A DNA stretch of 64,000 nt from Cepaea nemoralis (Eukaryota; Mollusca; Gastropoda; Stylommatophora; Helicidae). Below, in pieces: positions 11,779 to 23,912 of this stretch. The position numbers were made by a program, and so were the translations under genes. Below the pieces are notes generated by a model. That model was not told where the DNA came from. It was given only the letters and a program-made list of their open reading frames with translations, and ran no database searches. Each line of letters starts with the position of its first letter. Position 1 is the first letter of the stretch. Where the stretch lies: assembly GCA_014155875.1 (NCBI GenBank), contig JACEFZ010024506.1:377001-441000 (forward strand), written 5' to 3'.

Positions 11779-11799
11779 GTTATACATGAGGCAAAAGTC

Positions 11800-11990
11800 C
11801 AAGGTGATTTGGTCAGTATCATACCTATCGCCTTTACTTCCCAGGACTTTTAATGATACCCATTTTAGGCTCGGTCAACCTTAAAACCCAGGTGAATTTA
11901 AAAGAAAATCCGCCTCCGCTGGGATTCGAACACCTGACCATTAGGCCGACATGCAAGCATAATAACGGGTATACCGTAGGGGTTGTAAAT
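11800..11990 (-). mobile_element. tRNA-headed SINE, family 1 (copy 3, reversed)
   Basis: Read on the minus strand it has box B-like GTTCGAATCCCAGC, then TGGGTATCATTAAAAGTCC and TGGGAAGTAAAGGCGATAG. These match the body of the plus-strand copy at 20195-20410 (TGGGAAGTAAAGGTGACCG). Confidence 0.65.
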
Positions 11991-12402
11991 GTTATGGCAA
12001 AAGACGTCACTGCACAGTCGGCATTCCCGTGGCCGCTCAGTCCTCCGATGCAGCCGCCATCCCACTGTACTTCTGCTGGTAATAACACGACAAGTATCTG
12101 GGATAGAAGCGAACGCGTTAGAGAAGTTGATAGGGAATGCGCTGATAATAACAAGAGCACGGTTGCACGAAAGTTCGACGCATGGTCTCGTCACCTGCTA
12201 AATAAGGGAGAGACTGTCTCTGTGCATTCATGCCAACAGAATGTGAAGGCTCTGTCACATCACATCATTATTTGTATCATATCGCAAACCCGTAGCAGGA
12301 AAATAATTCAGGACAGTTTTCAAAATTGTATCTGCGACAGAGTTGCAGATCTTTAAACGATTCCTTTATTCTACTTTAGTTACAGTTTGCAGAAGCCCTA
12401 AT
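11991..12402. other. Unassigned interval
   Basis: I see no gene or repeat here. The open frame 11853-12356 overlaps a reversed SINE and has no motif. Confidence 0.4.
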
Positions 12403-12640
12403 AATTCATCTACATAGGCTAATTTTGTGCAAACAGAAAGACATAGTAGTCAATTTAAAATAACCATGGTAAAAAATTGATATTAGTTTGCGAACATGTG
12501 TATATTTCAGCTTGAACGATGCATCTAGTTATTTTACTCTACGATGTGGGACTTCTGCAGTATGTACCTGACGAGATTCAACGAAATATACCAGGCAATA
12601 AATCGTACATTCCATGGTTTGTGTCTTCGTTATTCAAATT
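12403..12640 (+). repeat. Dispersed repeat R1 (copy 1)
   Basis: About 238 bp are shared in the same orientation with 26546-26783. Anchors are ATTCATCTACATAGGC, TTTTGTGCAAACAGAAA, GCAGTATGTACCTGACGAG and TATGGTTTGTGTCTTCG (CATGG in this copy). Similarity ends sharply on both sides. The class is unknown. Confidence 0.85.
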
Positions 12641-13275
12641 CACTACGGGAAAAAATGGTTTTGATTCCTTTATGATAACTTTTCCTAAAGTGACGAAATG
12701 CAGTGACTAATTATTTTTCTCACCCCTTAGCGATCCACACACTCACTGCCAACTACCTATATTTACAAGCGCTGCCGAGAAATTCCTCGTGACCTAATTT
12801 ATGTTTCACTATTCGCGTTCTGCAACCACAAAATACAACTTCCAACGCACGTCCCACGATCTGTTTCCTCTATACTCAACATTTTAGTTACATCAGTACA
12901 CCCTACTTATCCCTTTTCAGATATTTTCGTTCTTAGATAAGAGTATTTTTAGACATTGGCCCTAGTCCAAATATCAGTATGTATACATATATAGATGTGT
13001 ATTTCGACAGGAATAACTTGTCATAATTTTGTCGTTACTCGAGCATATACCTGGTTTTGAAATTACCCGCAGGGCTAGTATAAAGTGGGGTTCTGTTTAA
13101 CTGGTAGATTCCGAATAATCGTTACATCGAAGCATGTGGGTTTAAACAGTTTTATTAGAATGTACATTCTGAGTGGATGTGGTTTCCTTCAATGTTTTTA
13201 GAATATCGTGGACCAAGAAGAAATAAGATACTGATCTTCTACAATATATGTACATCGAAGAAGAAAGCGGACATC
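12641..13275. other. Unassigned AT-rich interval
   Basis: No gene, RNA or repeat is recognised. Confidence 0.4.
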
Positions 13276-13276
13276 G

Positions 13277-13412
13277 TCTTCTTCTTCTTCTTCTTCTTCT
13301 TCTTTTTCTTCTTCTTCTTCTTCTTCTTCTTCTTCTTCTTCTTCTTCTTCTTCTTCTTCTTCTTCTTCTTCTTCTTCTTCTTCTTCTTCTCCTCCTCCTC
13401 CTCTCCCCCCTC
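13277..13412. repeat. (CTT)n then (CCT)n microsatellite
   Basis: This is a homopyrimidine plus strand of about 135 bp, with H-DNA potential by composition. Confidence 0.97.
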
Positions 13413-13895
13413 TTCCTCGCGTTCGTTCGTTCTCTCAGACGAGTTCTCATAATTTAGTCATTTTGTTTAGCTTCTCTTTTGTTTCTGAGCTTCATCTTTT
13501 TCGGAAACCAGAATACATTGACCATATCAAACGCAACAGTGGCTTGGAGAAAACAATGATGAAAGGCATGGGTCCCGGAAGAAGGGGGCAGGGGTCAACC
13601 AGCGCTAACATAGACACATGAACATGACATTGCAGACACCGTGGACACGCACATTTGGTAGTGGATAGGACGCCTACCATTGTTTGATAGGGGTGACAGG
13701 ATATGCAGTGTGCACATTGGGCACGTGAAACATCTACAGTTGAACATTGCAGCGTACACCAAGTATGGCACTTGTTAAGTCACAAACAGTTTAGAATTCT
13801 AAATCACATCAGAGTATTGATAGTATACATGGAAAGACACCTGTGCTTTCTCGGGGTTCCACAAAACACTAATAGTAACACTGTAACTATTAGAA

Positions 13896-14150
13896 GCTAT
13901 TAGGAGGGTTCCCGTGAGAGTATTAATGACTCTACCGTTGTCATTTATTTCTCGAATAACGGTCTATTAATTTCCCCGTCTGTCAATAGTAATCTTTGCT
14001 ATTTCTTCACATTTAACTGTAGAAACCATTAAGGAGGGTTGCCGTGAGAGTATTAATGAATCTACTGTTGTCATTTATTCCTTGTATAACAGTCTGATCA
14101 TTTCCTGTCTGCCAGTAGCACTCTTTGCGATGTTTTCGGATATAACTGTT
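13896..14150. repeat. Two-copy tandem duplication, about 137 bp
   Basis: GTGAGAGTATTAATGA and the following GTTGTCATTTATT recur about 137 bp apart, each preceded by AGGAGGGTT. The rest of 13413-14640 shows no recognisable feature. Confidence 0.8.
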
Positions 14151-14779
14151 TCACGGCCATTGCATATGTCGCAGCTTGTGCCGTTATGCATGCAGGAATT
14201 TACGACAATAATCGCCAAATAGTTATGTGCGTGTTCATTAAAGACATCAGAGTTTTATGTTGCCCACTGTGTTGTTTTCATTGTCTGTTTCAAATATATT
14301 AACTTGTTCATCGCTGCTGTTCAGCCTATTAAAGCCATTTCTACCTGAATGTCCCACCTATCGCGTCTCATCTCCCTCTGCCCTAGTCTAAGTTCAGTGA
14401 CGATTTTCTGGCAGTTTTTGTTTCTTTCATTTCAATGTGGGTGTTATGAGTGTCTTTGCCCCGTGCGTGCAAACAATGGCCGATACTTCCGTTCCGTTAC
14501 TTGTGAGTGTGTTCTTGTAAAGCTGACCAACCTCACTTTCCGTTGTTATTGATTTACATGCTGTGTACATATAGTGTGTTGTGTGTTTACGTATCCGCGG
14601 TATTAGCTGATGACACAGCACAAGTACATGTCTCCTCTTGTAAGATATTCAAAATGCACCTGGAGGTTCGTTCTTACTTTTAAACACATCGACATCTGTC
14701 AATATAGAATGATTCAGCGGAATGTTAACTGTCACTGGTACAACTATCATTGTTAAGGCTGTTGTTGTTACTGCCCCTC

Positions 14780-14954
14780 CACCTACTACTACAACTACCA
14801 CTATTATTTCTACGACAACACATACGCGTTCAACGGGGGTTTTCCTCCTCATCCTCCTCCTCCTCCTCATCCTCCTCTTCCTACTACTACTACTGCTAAA
14901 ACTACTACTACTGCTGCTACTACTTTTACTGCTCCTGCTCCGCTCCTGCTACTG

Positions 14955-15019
<65 letters not shown>

Positions 15020-15026
15020 GCTGCTG

Positions 15027-15066
<40 letters not shown>

Positions 15067-15127
15067 GACTACCACTACTACATCACACAGGCCTAGAAGA
15101 ACAAATGCGCTCTCATTCTCCTCCTCT

Positions 15128-15200
<73 letters not shown>

Positions 15201-15220
15201 GCTACTCAATCTCCTCCTCT

Positions 15221-15293
<73 letters not shown>

Positions 15294-15673
15294 GCTACTA
15301 CTACTACTACTACTATTACTACTGCTACTACCACGTTTGGTTCTGCTACTATTATTACTGCTACTACTATTACTACTTTTACTACTACTATTACTGCTGC
15401 TACAATCATCGCTACAACTGTTTCTAGCACTGCTGTGATTGCTACTACGAGACTACTACTACTGTTGCTGCCGATACAACGACAACAATTAGTACCACCT
15501 ACTACTACAACTACCACTATTATTTCTACGACAACACATACGCGTTCAACGGGGGTTTTCCTCCTCATCCTCCTCCTCCTCCTCATCCTCCTCTTCCTAC
15601 TACTACTACTGCTAAAACTACTACTACTGCTGCTACTACTTTTACTGCTCCTGCTCCGCTCCTGCTACTGCTG

Positions 15674-15753
<80 letters not shown>

Positions 15754-15760
15754 GCTGCTG

Positions 15761-15800
<40 letters not shown>

Positions 15801-15861
15801 GACTACCACTACTACATCACACAGGCCTAGAAGAACAAATGCGCTCTCATTCTCCTCCTCT

Positions 15862-15910
<49 letters not shown>

Positions 15911-15930
15911 GCTACTCAATCTCCTCCTCT

Positions 15931-16000
<70 letters not shown>

Positions 16001-16215
16001 GCTACTACTACTACTACTACTATTACTACTGCTACTACCACGTTTGGTTCTGCTACTATTATTACTGCTACTACTATTACTACTTTTACTACTACTATTA
16101 CTGCTGCTACAATCATCGCTACAACTGTTTCTAGCACTGCTGTGATTGCTACTACGAGACTACTACTACTGTTGCTGCCGATACAACGACAACAATTAGT
16201 ACCACCATGCGTGAC
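14780..16215. repeat. (CTA)n-rich region with about 0.72-kb tandem duplication
   Basis: Blocks of CTA repeats are separated by unique-looking spacers (ACACATACGCGTTCAACGGG, CACACAGGCCTAGAAGAAC, CCACGTTTGGTTCTGC). The spacers recur once in the same order. The offset is 716 bp at the left end and 734 bp further on; the difference lies in CTA copy number. Spacer identity is nearly perfect, so the duplication is recent. Poly-T, poly-Y and poly-V frames are artefacts. Confidence 0.93.
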
Positions 16216-16414
16216 TGCAGTCGCTTCTCACCATACAGAGTTGTTATCGATCTCATCCTGACGATGTCATGTTTCGATAACTTGCATCATTTCATGGGAA
16301 AGAAAGTCCTCCAGGGAGTACATGCCTATCCCACTTAATTATGCCCCCGACCTGGTAAATACGAAAGTCTAACACTTTACATAAACGGTATATTACTACT
16401 GAGAAATCATCATC

Positions 16415-16722
16415 ATCATATGCCATGCCGATAAGCGTAGGCGGTCATGTTTCACCATCTCACATGATCACCAGAGTCGTGGATCAGTTACACGTTCTTG
16501 TCTCGACCATACCACGTGGCCATGCCATCCAGGTTTTAATTCTCTGCCTTCCCTGTGTTATTTTCCCCTCAATCCTACCAGTTGTTACCATGTTCTCAAT
16601 TTTAGTTCTTCTCATAACGTGTCCAAAACATTATGACTGCCTACGTATAATTTCTCTAATCAATTTACGGTTTTCGTGTGTTTCTTGTAGGACTTGGTCG
16701 TTGGTTTTTCTGTCTGTTAATG
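16415..16722 (-). mobile_element. LINE family C 3' fragment
   Basis: On the plus strand it reads CATGCCGATAAGCGTAGGCGG, TTCACCATCTCACATGATCACC, CCAGTTGTTACCATGTTCTC and CGTGTCCAAAACATTATGAC. This is the reverse complement of a LINE 3' end ending in an ATG-type tail. The same family lies at 41420-41763 (plus), 21600-21692 (plus) and 52200-53620 (minus). Its stretch at 16662-16722 is an uninterrupted counterpart of the site disrupted at 52535. Confidence 0.75.
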
Positions 16723-16950
16723 GCTCTACTACTACTACTACAACAACAACAACCACCACCACCACCACCACCACCACCGCCGCCGCAGCCACCGTCACCG
16801 CCGCCGCCACCACCGCCGCCTCCGCCACCACCACCGCCGCCGCCGCCGCCACCACCACGACTTCGACTACTACTGCAGCAACAACAATAACAACAGCTAC
16901 TAATACCAACACTGCTGCTGCTGTTTCTGCTGCTACTACTACTACTACTT
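16723..16950. repeat. CTA/CAA/CCA/CCG trinucleotide tract
   Basis: This mixed trinucleotide run begins at the point where the LINE relic ends, so it probably expanded within it. Poly-P and poly-T frames are artefacts. Confidence 0.93.
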
Positions 16951-17494
16951 CTACCACCAATGCTAAATTCCTACTATCGCCATTCAAATTATTACAGACA
17001 CTGTCAGAGCTACCTTTGTCAATTATACAGACATCGCCACCTTCACGGTACACTGCATTGATCACGCATGTAACACACCACCTCTCACACTATTAAACAT
17101 TCATACATCCACTGGTTAAATGATGGCACGCCGCGCATTTTAAACTACATTATAAGCTGCCGCATTCATTATGCATACCCACACAACCTGGTATACTCCA
17201 GGTATTCCCGGTGCCCTAGATGTGCAGGCTACGTATACTAAGGAGATTTGCCTGGTAGAGAATTACCGCAGAAAATCAATGTTGGCTTTGTCATTTCTTG
17301 TACTCTCCTTACTGTATTCTTCATTATGCTTTTATGAACCAGCAAGTTGTTATTTTTGAATATCCTCACGTCTGAAACATGCAGGATACAACATTATATA
17401 CTCACCTGTGTAAATACATCTTTAAGATGTAAGGAGAAGACGCTGGCGCCGGGTAGGGAACATCTGTTATTAGTATAACTGTAAGGGAAAAAAA
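16951..17494. other. Unassigned interval
   Basis: No gene or repeat is recognised. Confidence 0.4.
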
Positions 17495-17612
17495 TCTTAA
17501 AAGTCGAGAGGGTCGACTTCATTGCCCCGGGTTTTATCCCATATGGCTCGATCTCTTTCAGCTGAACCGAAAGACCTAGCCCGGAATCGAACCCACAACC
17601 TTCGGAGCTCGA
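17495..17612 (-). mobile_element. tRNA-headed SINE, family 2 (reversed)
   Basis: The minus strand has box B-like GTGGGTTCGATTCCGGG followed by AAAGAGATCGAGCCATATGG. The plus-strand copy at 36110-36335 has GTATGGGTTCGATTCTGGG and later CGAGTCATATGGGAT. It abuts the family 3 copy that follows. Confidence 0.6.
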
Positions 17613-17885
17613 AGCAGACGGCCCTCGTACTTAAACACCCGGTGTGTTGATGCAGAGGTACGGGTTCAACCCCACACCGGTCAGTTGAACCAAAATGTTG
17701 ACTTCTCGTCGTTGACTTTGGAACGTAAATTATAAGTACCTCAGAAGTCGGAGTGGGTTCGCCTGATGGCGAGGGACACTGGTAATAGGGAAAGCTAATC
17801 AACACGCAAAATTCATTTCAGTGCTACAGGAATTATAGTGTTTAGACTACGCTTGAGTTCAAAGCGAGCGCAAAAAATGTATAAC
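17613..17885 (+). mobile_element. tRNA-headed SINE, family 3 (copy 1)
   Basis: It contains GTGTGTTGATGCAGAGGTAC with box B-like GGGTTCAACCCC, then GTACCTCAGAAGTCGGAG, GGCGAGGGACACTGGTAATA and GAGTTCAAAGCGAGCGCAAAA. A co-linear copy lies at 63420-63710 and a shorter reversed one at 51590-51712. Confidence 0.75.
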
Positions 17886-17924
17886 TAGTAAGTGCTTTCT
17901 CTGGAATCCTCTGTGTAAATAAGA

Positions 17925-17926
<2 letters not shown>

Positions 17927-17979
<53 letters not shown>

Positions 17980-17985
17980 GCGTGT
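17927..17985. repeat. (TG)n microsatellite
   Basis: A pure TG run is followed by GCGTGTGCGTG; it is Z-DNA-prone. Confidence 0.95.
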
Positions 17986-18109
17986 ACGCTTGCGCGCGAC
18001 GTTGCAATCGGCATTTAGTGGCACTTTGTGATTCTCCAGACAGTATTTTGTTTAGTGGTTTGCCCTTGCGGTGAGGGCGGGGGTAATGTGCAACTTTTCC
18101 GGAGACTCC

Positions 18110-18215
18110 TCTGGGTCATCGCTGGAGCTGCGAAGTTGGTGCTTTGTGCGATGCTCCCAGAGAGCGGCTTGTCGTTCCGTGAAATCAATGAACGAAGGAA
18201 CTTAATATTCACAGG
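18110..18215 (+). mobile_element. SINE family 2-like fragment
   Basis: GGAGCTGCGAAGTTGGTGC, TTTGTGCGATGCTC and GGCTTGTCGTTC match the block at 40740-40870 and, less well, 36255-36320. Confidence 0.45.
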
Positions 18216-18478
18216 GTCACAAATAGAACACGCTGGCCCGTCTGACACTCAGCCCTTCCAACCACTCGTCTTTCCTACATCACTTCATATAGGGTAAAAC
18301 ACGGTGCAGTGACGTCAGCCCTCTTGATGTTAGTATTTTGTTACTTTAACCCTCTCTGTCCGATATTTTTACTGTTATAACTATAATATTATAACATTAT
18401 AAAACCCGACACCCCACATTGTGTCAGCGGCTTCGAGCGGAAGAGTGCAATTGGGAGGGTACAAGCCTTACCCTAGTG

Positions 18479-18937
18479 CAGTGGTTCTCAACCTTTTTTG
18501 GCCCGCGTGCCCCCCTTCACCATACTTTCAGAACGTCATCCCCCCCTTCCTTTCAAAAATTTGGCCCGTGCCCCCCCCCCCTTTCACCGTATTTTCAGAA
18601 CGTCATCCCCCCCCCCCCCCTTCATATTTCCTATCTAAAAATCCCCCCACCCCTACACAGTATACGTAAAAATGTAAGGTAAATTTTATAGCACATACTA
18701 AAACAAGGCTAGACATCCACATAAAACATGATTTGTGGATCTACTTACTTTATAAAATTAATTTTAGAAGGATGAGAGGTACTTAACTGTAAAGTATGAA
18801 GGGAAAAACAATATCAAGTAATCGGTTCTTGTATTAACGCGATCTTGAAATGGTCTTCATTTCCCCCCTGGAAACCCTAAAATTCCCCCCTGGGGGGGGG
18901 GGGGGGGAGAGAATTCCCCACCGGTTGAGAACCACTG
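18479..18937. mobile_element. Non-autonomous hAT element (459 bp) with perfect 8-bp target duplication
   Basis: The ends are perfect 15-bp inverted repeats: CAGTGGTTCTCAACC at the left and its reverse complement at the right. CCCTAGTG lies immediately outside both ends (18471-18478 and 18938-18945). This terminal sequence and an 8-bp duplication are typical of hAT transposons (established family knowledge). The interior carries C-rich and G-rich runs and has no transposase, so a hAT transposase elsewhere must have mobilised it. Confidence 0.93.
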
Positions 18938-19115
18938 CCCTAGTGCGAGAAAATGCAACCTAAAGACTAAATGTCTTGGCAGGGCAGACCAGGCCCTAAG
19001 CCTTGGTTGGCAACTGGTCTAGGATCGAAGGTCCAACAGGTGGACAGCTAGAGCATTGCATTGCTGATCCGGCAGCTTCTGTAGCTTGTCTTGTTCCGGA
19101 CGTATTGCTGTTACC

Positions 19116-19257
19116 TTTCCTCTGGAGTAAACTAGGCAGGCCGAGAGAGGGATCATGCTTCATGGGCAACACATGGTCTCTAAATTCAGCCCAGGCTTTG
19201 TGTTATGGAAAGATATGACTCCATTTTACAAACTATCGTCTGTCGAGACGGCAAAGT
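19116..19257 (-). repeat. Dispersed repeat D (copy 2, reversed)
   Basis: This is the reverse complement of 10676-10823. On the plus strand the anchors read CCTCTGGAGTAAACTAGGC and ATGGTCTCTAAATTCAGCCC. Confidence 0.8.
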
Positions 19258-19379
19258 GCCATTCAATCATAACATTATAAGTGTAGTTTCCTTTCAACTA
19301 CGCTAACTTGCTCATTGGACAGCATAGAAGTACTAAAACAATTGGGCTGGAAGAAAAGTTTACAGAACGATATAATGGT

Positions 19380-19485
19380 TAGACAATGAAAGTACTTCGG
19401 CAACGTAATGAGTCACAGTTTCGTCTTAAAAGATTTTTAGGAGGTAAAAGTTTAATGGAAGCGTCCAGGCGGAAGACAACGTTAC
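19380..19485 (+). mobile_element. Short LINE relic (RT C-terminal region)
   Basis: Translation MKVLRQRNESQFRLKRFLGG resembles the MKYFGHVMRH..L.K..LGG block of LINE ORF2 C-termini. It is short and decayed. Confidence 0.4.
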
Positions 19486-19841
19486 ATGCAGGTGGCCAAC
19501 ATCAAGACAAGGACCGGAAAGCGCCGGTATAAGTGCACTGTGAAGATGCACAGGGTTTTACATAGTCGTTACCCCCGATCTTCATTGCGGAGATGGTATT
19601 AATTATGATGATAATAATCAAGCAGACGTTTTTACATGTTGTCTTCATGAAAGGAAAGCGTGACATCAGCAGGTAACATGGTGAATTGATTAAAGAGGCA
19701 TAATCATAAAGGAAACCCAGCACAGCCACCGGGGGGAGGGGTAGTCAGCATTCTTTGGCACGTCAAGAGATGAGGACAGGATGGATTGATTAGCAACAAC
19801 TGGGAATTTAGTGGGCAAGTATATAGAGGACGACATAGAGG

Positions 19842-19842
<1 letters not shown>
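19486..19842. other. Unassigned interval
   Basis: No feature is recognised. Confidence 0.4.

Positions 19843-19928
<86 letters not shown>
19843..19928. repeat. (GA)n microsatellite
   Basis: About 85 bp of pure GA, a homopurine strand. Confidence 0.97.
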
Positions 19929-19931
<3 letters not shown>

Positions 19932-19984
19932 CTTCACGACCTGGGGGATAGCATCACGTGAAATCCATACATAGTACTAAAGAA

Positions 19985-20180
19985 CCTATCCGGCGCCGTG
20001 GCGAAGGTTTTACGAAAGTAATTCGCAAATCCGCATATCGCGTGCGAAACACAGATGCGGGCGATTTGGAAGCAGATCACTCTGCGTTGGTTGTCATACA
20101 ATGGTATGAATGCCGGTCGTTCAGAAAGCAGTGCCAAACTACTGAACATAAACTTGCCAAGAAATCACAAGCAGCCAAAC
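19985..20180 (-). repeat. Dispersed repeat F (reversed copy)
   Basis: It contains CGGTCGTTCAGAAAGCAGTG and AACTTGCCAAGAAATCACAA. This is the reverse complement of the block CAGTAGTTTGCCATTGCT..TGAACGA at 36345-36585 and 40965-41170. It is probably a SINE, but I could not define a head. Confidence 0.75.
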
Positions 20181-20194
20181 AATCTAACTAAAGA

Positions 20195-20410
20195 GTGGCG
20201 GTGACGGAGTGGCTAGAACGTTTGCCTGTCAGCCCGGTTGTCATGGGTTTGAATCCGCATTGGATATGATTTTGAACATTTACCTGGGCCTACAGGTTGA
20301 TCTAGCTTAAATTAGGTACCAGAAAATATCTTGGGAAGTAAAGGTGACCGTTGTATGTTAACTACCACATCACTCACCGAGTGCCTGTTGGTCAAGAGAA
20401 ATATGAGTTT
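20195..20410 (+). mobile_element. tRNA-headed SINE, family 1 (best copy)
   Basis: It has the clearest tRNA-like head of the family: GGAGTGGCTAGAACGTTTGCC (box A region) and ATGGGTTTGAATCCGC (box B). The body follows with TTAGGTACCAGAAAATATC, TGGGAAGTAAAGGTGACC and CACATCACTCACCGAGTGCC. Box A and B spacing is tRNA-like, consistent with an internal RNA polymerase III promoter. Confidence 0.75.
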
Positions 20411-21480
20411 AACACCAATGCAGCTTAAAGCATGTAAACGTGCATTCTACTGCTTATTCAAAAGCCCAGTAGGCGCGGTAGCGTCTGAGAAACCAGCCAG
20501 CAGAAGCCACGCCAAAGACAACCGAGAAACCTCAAGCTGAAGCAAGCAATTCATTCTCATTGACCAACAAATTCAAACGGCAGCCAGTTTTCTCCCAGAA
20601 AGAAAAACCTTACGAAATCCAAGAAATAACCACCGATAAACCTCAAGCTGAAGCCAGCAATCCGTTCGCACGGGCCGAGAATTTAGAAAAACTCATCTAG
20701 AAAGAGCAAGTTGGAGAAATCCAAAAGCTGACTGGGCTGCTGTAAAATGCGATGTTACAAAATGCGATTCGAAACAGTCAGGCACAGAGAAAAGGCACAA
20801 CAAGAAACAAATCAACTAACCCAAAGGATGGGTCCTTCTAACGACTACATCCACTCAAAACAGACCAGCAAGGAGCCTTCACTGTCATTTACTGCCAATA
20901 TAGTACCTTGCGGTGTATGGCAGAGGGGTCTTTCAGCCTGAGGAATAAAGGTAATAATATTTTGTGTGCTGTTTCCTTTGCCATGCGCTATGTAAGCTAG
21001 TCTTCATTTCTCTAAGGTTTTCTTGATGCAGTCGCTCTATCTGTTACGTAGTTTTCCATTTGCTCTGTATCTGTTATATTTCTTTTATGTGGCTCTTAGT
21101 GATCGGTGGCACCAGGGCATTCTTGTGAGGTCTTAAATAAATTATATGATTGATTTCAGATCTAATGTTCTCCTAATTTCCTCATTCCCAATTACGTCTC
21201 TTATAGTTACTCCTGCAGTTATCTTAAAGTATCTCATCTCTGTTATAATGCTGCCCACGTTAGATGCAGAGTTAGCTTTCATGTTTAAAACATTGGTGGC
21301 ATAGTGTTGGCACATCTTTCTTTGCGTCAGAAGTGGCCCAGTACTTCATTTGCTGTTGCACAACGTATGGTGATTTCTGTATGCATTCTTCCATCTGAAA
21401 GTAATTATCAGTAACCTTAGCAAAACTGAATGCGTGATAGTTTTCCAGACAGCACGCATTCCAATCTGATGCTTTATATC
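20411..21480. other. Unassigned interval
   Basis: No clear gene is seen. AAACCTCAAGCTGAAGC occurs twice (about 20529 and 20640) in a diverged duplication. Around 21000-21440 the text resembles reversed LINE material but has no diagnostic motif. Confidence 0.35.
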
Positions 21481-21482
21481 TT

Positions 21483-21492
21483 TATATATATT

Positions 21493-21548
<56 letters not shown>

Positions 21549-21583
21549 CGCGCGAGTGTACGCGCGCGCTCGCGCGCGTGTAT
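21483..21583. repeat. (TA)n-(TG)n-(CG) alternating tract
   Basis: TA passes to TG and then CGCG-rich alternating purine/pyrimidine. It is a candidate Z-DNA/cruciform site by composition. Confidence 0.92.
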
Positions 21584-21599
21584 GTTAATTACTTTTCCT

Positions 21600-21692
21600 T
21601 TACATAATATCACTCTGGTGATCGAGTGAAATGGCGAGTCATGACCGCCCACGCTTTCCGGCATGGCACATGATTGATTGATTGATTAATTG
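21600..21692 (+). mobile_element. LINE family C, 3' terminal stub with (GATT)n tail
   Basis: TCTGGTGATCGAGTGAAATGG, CATGACCGCCCACGCTTTCC and GGCATGGCACATGATTGATTG match the end of the copy at 41600-41670. There the tail is GAT repeats; here it is GATT. Confidence 0.75.
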
Positions 21693-22002
21693 ATTACATA
21701 ATATCATTATCTATCCCTGCATTTTGTGGCTGTTTGTGACTGTTTAGACAATTTTACGTACAGTACTTTGTCATTGTAATAGAACCTCGAAGTATAGTAC
21801 AGTGTTACAAAATACAATTGCAGAAAACAAATGCAGTTTCGGCGACAAGCCATCATCAGCAAGCAAGCACAAGAAAACAAAACAACATATAACCCATGGA
21901 GATGACACTGCAGTGATTACATTAAGGCATAATAATAGAATGAACAGAATAAAAAAAGGGAGGGGGAGGGAGGAGATGTGTTATACGTATCAAAGAGTCC
22001 CA

Positions 22003-23349
22003 TAATGTGAAACAACCAGAATCCCATAATGTGAAACAACCAGAATCCCATAATATGAAACAACCAGAGACCCATAATGTGAAACAACCACAATCCCATA
22101 ATGTGAAACAACCAGAGACCCATAATATGAAACAACCAGAATCCCATAATGTGAAACAACCAGAATCCCATAATATGAAACAACCAGAGACCCATAATAT
22201 GAAAGAACCAGAATCCCATAATATGAAACAACCAGAATCCCATAATGTGAAACAAGCAGAATCCCATAATGTGAAACAACCAGAGACCCATAATGTGAAA
22301 CAACCAGAATCCCATAATATGAAACAACCAGAGACCCATAATGTGAAACAAACAACCAGAGACCCATAATGTGAAACAACCAGAGACCCATAATGTGAAA
22401 CAACCAGAATCCCATAATATGAAACAACCAGAGACCCATAATGTCAAACAAACAACCAGAATCCCATAATGTGAAACAACCAGAGACCCATAATGTCAAA
22501 CAAATAACCAGAGACCCATAATGTCAAACAAACAACCAGAATCCCATAATGTGAAACAACCAGAGACCCATAATGTTAAACAACCAGAATCCCATAATAT
22601 GAAACAACCAGAGACCCATAATATGAAACAACCAGAATCCCATAATATGAAACAATCAGAATCCCATAATATGACACAACCAGAGACCCATAATGTGAAA
22701 CAACCAGAATCCCACAATGTGAAACAACCAGAGACCCACAATGTGAAACAACCAGAATCCCATAATATGAAACAACCAGAGACCCATAATGTGAAACAAC
22801 CAGAATCCCATAATATGAAACAACCAGAATCCCATAATATGAAACAACCAGAGACCCATAATGTGAAACAACCAGAATCCCACAATGTGAAACAACCAGA
22901 ATCCCATAATGTTAAACAACCAGAATCCCATAATATGAAACAACCAGAATCCCATAATATGAAACAACCAGAGACCCATAATATGAAACAACCAGAATCC
23001 CATAATGTGAAACAACCAGAATCCCATAATGTGAAACAACCAGAATCCCATAATGTGAAACAACCAGAGACCCATAATGTGAAACAACCAGAATCCCATA
23101 ATGTGAAACAACCAGAGACCCATAATGTGAAACAACCAGAATCCCATAATGTCAAACAACCAGAGACCCATAATGTCAAACAACCAGAATCCCATAATAT
23201 CAAACAACCAGAATCCCATAATATCAAACAACCAGAATCCCATAATGTGAAACAACCAGAGACCCATAATGTCAAACAACCAGAATCCCATAATATCAAA
23301 CAACCAAAATCCCATAATGTCAAACAACCAGAGTCCTGTAATGTCTCTC
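22003..23349. repeat. 24-bp minisatellite (about 55 copies)
   Basis: Units read CCAGAATCCCATAATGTGAA then ACAA, with an alternative CCAGAGACCCATAATRTGAA. The two types alternate irregularly. One more unit (CCAGAATCCCACAATGTGAA) lies beyond the AC tract at 23892. The frames (MKQPESHN.. and WLFHIMGF..) are repeat artefacts because 24 is divisible by three. Confidence 0.97.
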
Positions 23350-23892
<543 letters not shown>

Positions 23893-23912
23893 AGAATCCC
23901 ACAATGTGAAAA

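Larger units (their letters stand above)
10940..11790. repeat. 27-bp minisatellite interrupted by two transposon insertions
   Basis: Units read TTATACATGAGTTGTTATTC then TATACAG. They fill 10940-11074 and 11416-11553 and resume for one partial unit at 11779. The two gaps correspond exactly to the solo LTR and the hAT element listed below. Confidence 0.9.

Noticed and set aside
11853..12356. 167-codon plus-strand frame
   Set aside because: Its first third is the reverse complement of a SINE and the rest has no motif.
20195..20275. A genuine tRNA gene
   Set aside because: Boxes A and B are present, but the acceptor and anticodon stems do not pair as a cloverleaf by eye, and the segment is followed by the SINE body shared with other copies.
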